Part shown: positions 60,779-64,000 of the stretch, one piece after another
Numbering within the stretch: the first letter of the stretch is position 1
Layout of the letters: each line of letters begins with the position of its first letter
Made by a program: the position numbers and the translations under genes
NCBI RefSeq assembly: GCF_023757625.1
Contig: NZ_JALGBZ010000001.1
Span: 434,001-498,000 of the forward strand
Reading direction: 5' to 3'
DNA length: 64,000 nucleotides
From: Halomonas sp. S3-1-1
GTDB lineage: Bacteria > Pseudomonadota > Gammaproteobacteria > Pseudomonadales > Halomonadaceae
Notes under the pieces: generated by a model
Told to the model about the DNA's origin: nothing
Databases searched by the model: none
What the model saw: only the letters and a program-made list of their open reading frames with translations

Positions 60779-62134
60779 ATGTCCCTGAATACGTCATCTG
60801 AAGCGTCGAAAAACGCGCCGGTCTACGCCTCCCGCCGCGAAATCTTTGGCTGGGCGATGTTCGATTTCGCCAACCAGGCCTACACGCTACTCATCATCAC
60901 GGTGGTGTTTGGCGAGCTGTTTACGACCGTCATTGTCGGCGACCGCGGCGACGGCTTTCGCTTGGCCAACTTTCTGTGGAGCCTGGCGCTGGCCACAAGC
61001 TACCTGATGGTGGTAGTGAGCGCGCCACTTTGCGGGGCCATCATGGATTACCGCGCCGAGAAAAAGCGCTTTTTGCTGGCAAGCTACCTCGCGACGGTGG
61101 CGACCACCGCCATGCTGTACTTCGTCGAGCCCGGCTACGTGGTGGCGGGGCTTTTGCTGATCGTGCTTTCCAACTACGCCTACTCGATGGGGGAGTCGTT
61201 CATCGCCGCCTTTTTGCCTGAGCTTGGCCCGCCGCAGTCGCTGGGAAAAATCTCGGGCTTCGGCTGGGCGTTGGGCTATATCGGCGGGTTGCTGGCGGCG
61301 GGCTTCACCCTGGTGGTGCTGGGGGAAGCCACGCTCGACAATTTTGATCGCATCCGCTGGGTGGGGCCTTTCGCGGCCGGCTTCTTTTTGGTGGCCGCCA
61401 TCCCGACCTTTTTGTGGCTCAAGGAGCGCGGCGTGGCAAGGCCCGGCGGCGTGTCGTATCGGCAAATCGCCACGGCGCAGCTTTTTTCCACGTTCAAGGA
61501 GCTGCGCCATTTTCGCGACCTGACGATCTTTCTGGTATCGCTGTTGTTCTCGATGGCCGGGGTTTACATCATCATCGCCTTCGCCTTCATCTACGGCGCC
61601 CAGGTGATCGGCTGGGATGAGAGCGTGCGCAACATCATGTTCATCGTCGTGCAGGTGACCGCCGCCGTCGGCGCGGTGGGCTTTGGCTTCATTCAGGACA
61701 CTTTCGGCGCCAAGCGCACCTACCAAATGACGTTGGCGCTCTGGGTCGTTGCCATCATCGCTATCTGGGCGACGCCGGAGCTGACCGACTGGGCCAACGC
61801 GCAGTTTGGCTGGCAGTGGCAGGCGCAGTACGTCTTTTTATACGTCGGGTGCCTGGCGGGGCTGAGCCTTGGGTCGAGCCAATCGGCCAGCCGCGCGCTG
61901 GTGGGCGTGTTTTCACCTTTGGCCAAATCGGCGGAGTTCTTCGGCTTCTGGGGGCTCGCCAACAAGCTGGCGGGGGTTCTGGGGATTGTCGTGCTGGGCG
62001 TGCTGCAAACGTTGATTGGCCTTCAAGCCTCTATCCTATTATGTGCAGGACTCTTTTTAACGGCGATGCTGATCTGTGCTGGCGTCAACGAAAGGCGCGG
62101 TCGCGAGGCGGCGACGGCATGGCAAAGCACCTGA
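60779..62134 (+). CDS. MFS transporter, Atg22/UMF1-like
   Basis: A 451-residue major-facilitator protein with 11-12 helices. The N-terminal signature IFGWAMFDFANQAYTLLIITVVF is that of the UMF1/Atg22 branch, and KISGFGWALGYIGGLLAAG follows in the middle. Some relatives export amino acids or other small metabolites; the substrate is unknown. ATG 60779 is preceded by GAGAG; the frame starts nine codons earlier. It is divergent from the binding-protein/cyclase operon. Confidence 0.87.
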   Translation: MSLNTSSEASKNAPVYASRREIFGWAMFDFANQAYTLLIITVVFGELFTTVIVGDRGDGFRLANFLWSLALATSYLMVVVSAPLCGAIMDYRAEKKRFLLASYLATVATTAMLYFVEPGYVVAGLLLIVLSNYAYSMGESFIAAFLPELGPPQSLGKISGFGWALGYIGGLLAAGFTLVVLGEATLDNFDRIRWVGPFAAGFFLVAAIPTFLWLKERGVARPGGVSYRQIATAQLFSTFKELRHFRDLTIFLVSLLFSMAGVYIIIAFAFIYGAQVIGWDESVRNIMFIVVQVTAAVGAVGFGFIQDTFGAKRTYQMTLALWVVAIIAIWATPELTDWANAQFGWQWQAQYVFLYVGCLAGLSLGSSQSASRALVGVFSPLAKSAEFFGFWGLANKLAGVLGIVVLGVLQTLIGLQASILLCAGLFLTAMLICAGVNERRGREAATAWQST

Positions 62135-62148
62135 TGATGGGGGTGCGT

Positions 62149-62661
62149 ATGACATCGCAACGCGCGCAGCGCGGCGGCATCGTGATGATGCTGCTTTTCT
62201 GGGTGCTGCTGATCGGCGCCGGCACCTGGCTGATCGACGGCGGTTTCAACAACCTGACCACGCCCAACGCCCACGTCATCAACTCGGCACCCGACGGCGC
62301 GCCGGTGCGGCTTTCGCGCAATCGCTCCGGGCATTTCGAGGCGCCCGGGCGCATCAACGGCGAGCCGGTCACGTTTTTACTCGATACCGGCGCCACCTAC
62401 GTGGCGGTGTCCACCGAGCTTGCCGAGCGGCTCTCGCTCGTTTCCGGTCGCAGCGCCTGGTTCAATACCGCTAACGGTCGGGTGAAGGGCCATTTGACCG
62501 AACTCGACGAGGTGACACTGGGGAGTTTGCAGGCAAGTAACGTGCAGGGCTCGATCAGCCCCGGGATGGAGCGCGACACCGTGCTTTTAGGCATGAGCTT
62601 TCTGAATCTTTTCACCATCGAAATCGCTGGCGGCGAAATGTTGCTACGCCTTCCACCTTGA
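62149..62661 (+). CDS. Membrane-anchored retropepsin-like aspartic protease
   Basis: About 170 residues. One N-terminal membrane helix (about 10-30, GIVMMLLFWVLLIGAGTWLID) and a periplasmic single-domain aspartic protease. Active site: FLLDTGATYVAVS; the hydrophobic-glycine LLGMSFL near the C terminus completes the fold (clan AA, TIGR02281-like). It would work as a dimer. The ATG at 62149 has GGGGG upstream; ATG 62119 is an alternative. It starts 14 nt after the MFS stop, so the two are probably co-transcribed. Confidence 0.82.
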   Translation: MTSQRAQRGGIVMMLLFWVLLIGAGTWLIDGGFNNLTTPNAHVINSAPDGAPVRLSRNRSGHFEAPGRINGEPVTFLLDTGATYVAVSTELAERLSLVSGRSAWFNTANGRVKGHLTELDEVTLGSLQASNVQGSISPGMERDTVLLGMSFLNLFTIEIAGGEMLLRLPP

Positions 62662-62757
62662 GGACTGCACGGCGTCGATTCGTGGCCTCGCATGTTGAAC
62701 ACAAGGTGCTATGCTAAGCGAATCACACAGGGACATCAGTACACAAGGAGAGTCGTT

Positions 62758-62937
62758 ATGGGAATCGAAGTCGGCGGACTGCTGGGCCTCATTTGGTTGA
62801 TCATCGTTATCTGGGCGATCGTGAAAGTCGCCAAAAGCTCGGCGGGCGGTCTTGCCAAGCTGATCTGGATTCTGGTGCTGCTGTTTTTCCCGCTCATTGG
62901 ACTCATCATCTGGTTCTTGTTCGGGCCCAAGGGATAG
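62758..62937 (+). CDS. Small PLDc_N-like membrane protein
   Basis: A 59-residue protein with two hydrophobic helices (about 5-24 and 33-55), beginning MGIEVGGLLGLIWLIIVIWA and ending WFLFGPKG. The text resembles the phospholipase D N-terminal membrane domain (PLDc_N) and is likely a stress- or envelope-associated small protein. AAGGAG precedes ATG 62758 and a strong terminator follows, so it is a single-gene unit. Confidence 0.85.
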   Translation: MGIEVGGLLGLIWLIIVIWAIVKVAKSSAGGLAKLIWILVLLFFPLIGLIIWFLFGPKG

Positions 62938-62955
62938 CGTCGTTACCGCAACACG

Positions 62956-62987
62956 AAAAAGCAGGCCCATGCGGGCCTGCTTTTTTT
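62956..62987 (+). terminator. Terminator of the small membrane protein gene
   Basis: GCAGGCCC-ATGC-GGGCCTGC with an A run before and TTTTTTT after. Confidence 0.93.
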
Positions 62988-63060
62988 GTGCCTGTAAAAC
63001 GTTGGTGCCGGTAAATTCAGGCGCGCCAAACCTTTATAGCAGGTTCAGGCGCCTGGAGCA

Positions 63061-63201
63061 TCAATGCTGGGCGTTGTCGTCGCTGGACGGCGGGGCCTTG
63101 TAGTGGCCCGGAATGGTCAGCTTTTCGCCGTTGGGCAAATCGCGAACCTGGGTCGGTACATAAACCCGTTTGATGACGCTTTTGGTCTTGTGATTACTCA
63201 T
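63061..63201 (-). CDS. Small uncharacterised protein (46 residues)
   Basis: Starts MSNHKTKSVIKRVYVP at ATG 63201, 6 nt after CAGGAG, and ends in a Ser/Asp/His-rich tail. It is basic in the first half, with no membrane segment or known motif. The good ribosome site, compact codon use and isolated position support a real gene. Function unknown. Confidence 0.65.
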   Translation of the reverse strand: MSNHKTKSVIKRVYVPTQVRDLPNGEKLTIPGHYKAPPSSDDNAQH

Positions 63202-63362
63202 CGTTTTCTCCTGCCAGTAGCCAAATGAAAGGTTGACAACCGATAAAGGCCACATTAGCGCGGCCTGAAATGGTAATCAAGCGGGGGCGTGCTGAAAACG
63301 AGCGGCGCGTGAGGAAGTACGTATCGATGCCCAATTGCAATTTAAAACACAAACGTTAATAA

Positions 63363-63383
63363 ATGGTAAGCAAGTGTTACCAT
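63363..63383. promoter_or_regulatory. Inverted repeat upstream of the response regulator gene
   Basis: ATGGTAA and TTACCAT are separated by 7 nt, 77 nt before the response regulator start. The right half resembles part of the RstA box (GTTAC). It may be an autoregulatory operator. Confidence 0.5.
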
Positions 63384-63460
63384 GGAAGGGGGCTCCGTGT
63401 TATTAAGAGAGCCTGGGCCACTGAGGCAATGATCCATTATCAAGGAAGCGGGAGCCGCTC

Positions 63461-64000
63461 ATGAACGACTGTCCCGATAAAGACCACGTGCTCATCATCG
63501 AAGACGATCAGCGCCTGGCCGGGTTAACCCGCGATTATCTGGAAAACAATGGTTTCAAGGTTACGGTGGAAGCCGACGGCGGCAAAGGGGTCGAGCGCAT
63601 TCTCGAGCTGCAGCCGGATCTGGTAATTCTGGATCTGATGCTGCCCGGGGAAGATGGCCTGTCGATCTGCCGGCGGGTTCGCCATAACTTCGCCGGGCCG
63701 ATCATGATGCTGACCGCGCGTACCGACGACCTGGACCAAGTGCTGGGGCTCGAAATGGGCGCCGACGACTACGTGCCCAAACCCGTGCAGCCCCGCGTAC
63801 TGCTGGCCCGCATGCGCGCGCTGATGCGCCGCGCCGACGTGCCCACCGCCCCCAATGGCGAAGTACGGCTTCAGTTTTCCAATCTGGACATCGACAGCGC
63901 CACCCGCGAGGCATTTCTGGACGGCGAGCGTATCGATTTGACCAGTGCCGAGTTCGATCTTCTGTGGCTATTGGCGCGCAACGCCGGCAACGTCCTAACC
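63461..64000 (+). CDS. OmpR-family response regulator, RstA-like (3' truncated)
   Basis: 180 residues are seen before the window ends. The receiver domain (about 9-120) has acidic pocket IIEDDQ, phospho-acceptor Asp in VILDLMLPGEDG, the conserved Thr in MMLTARTDD and Lys in DYVPKPVQP. A winged-helix DNA-binding domain follows, starting SNLDIDSATREAFLDGERIDLTSAEFDLLW-type text. The best remembered match is RstA of RstAB; a partner sensor kinase would lie beyond base 64000. GGGAG precedes ATG 63461. An inverted repeat lies upstream. Confidence 0.9.
   Translation, partial: MNDCPDKDHVLIIEDDQRLAGLTRDYLENNGFKVTVEADGGKGVERILELQPDLVILDLMLPGEDGLSICRRVRHNFAGPIMMLTARTDDLDQVLGLEMGADDYVPKPVQPRVLLARMRALMRRADVPTAPNGEVRLQFSNLDIDSATREAFLDGERIDLTSAEFDLLWLLARNAGNVLT

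Overview
The window reads as a chromosomal segment of a halophilic gammaproteobacterium, most likely Halomonas or a close relative in Halomonadaceae. The evidence is an ectoine hydroxylase (ectD), two BCCT-family osmolyte transporters, acidic proteins, high-GC coding DNA with AT-rich control regions, and a Pseudomonas/Halomonas-type housekeeping set (polA next to thrB, FabY-type ketoacyl synthase, coaD-ferredoxin, glnE, tmcA). No rRNA, tRNA, CRISPR array, insertion sequence or prophage was recognised.

Layout. 1-5.6 kb: the 3' end of a nonulosonic (legionaminic-type) acid operon with overlapping genes (epimerase, synthase, acetyltransferase, CBS-nucleotidyltransferase, CMP-sugar synthetase), converging on a flagellin with a large inserted domain; together these suggest flagellin glycosylation. 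5.8-8.5 kb: a chemoreceptor behind a good sigma-28 promoter, then a 0.7 kb AT-rich leader. 8.5-12.6 kb: ectD, a DUF892 ferritin-like stress protein, a Crp/Fnr regulator and an FAH-family hydrolase. 12.6-18.4 kb: speA and thrB (overlapping) divergent from polA. 18.4-22.6 kb: a ferric-iron ABC importer split over three transcription units with a Fur-box-like site. 22.8-25.8 kb: a TRAP importer with an internal terminator. 26.1-29.8 kb: tmcA and pepD.

29.8-34.6 kb: the most unusual unit, lysR - BCCT transporter - BesD/HalD-family Fe(II)/2OG oxygenase - DddP-like M24 metalloenzyme, all on the minus strand. It looks like an inducible import, hydroxylation and cleavage route for an osmolyte-like solute. 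The M24 enzyme keeps the metal ligands of DMSP lyase DddP but has Gly where DddP has its catalytic Asp, and the oxygenase has the hydroxylase HxD motif, so neither is simply the characterised enzyme. The substrate is unknown.

34.7-44.4 kb: dps, glycerate kinase, two lipoproteins coupled to a ZevAB-like metal transporter, a HIT protein, entericidin, an I78-type inhibitor lipoprotein, a LysE exporter, a voltage-sensor-only membrane protein, a thioesterase and a short-chain fatty acid transporter. 44.5-57.8 kb: MATE exporter, ferredoxin, coaD, fabY, a TrmB-like methyltransferase, dacB, dgkA, glnE, an AEC transporter and a second BCCT transporter followed by a 55-residue membrane protein. 57.9-64 kb: two tandem periplasmic binding proteins with a GGEEF diguanylate cyclase, an MFS transporter, an aspartic protease, small membrane or unknown proteins, and an RstA-like response regulator running off the end.

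Beyond genes, two intergenic regions (36.6 kb and 49.4 kb) carry arrays of 13-14 nt imperfect direct repeats with related TTGGAA/TTTGAA cores, and the polA 3' region carries a double-hairpin element resembling a dispersed repeat. All functional calls rest on reading the sequence and on recalled family features; no database search was run.
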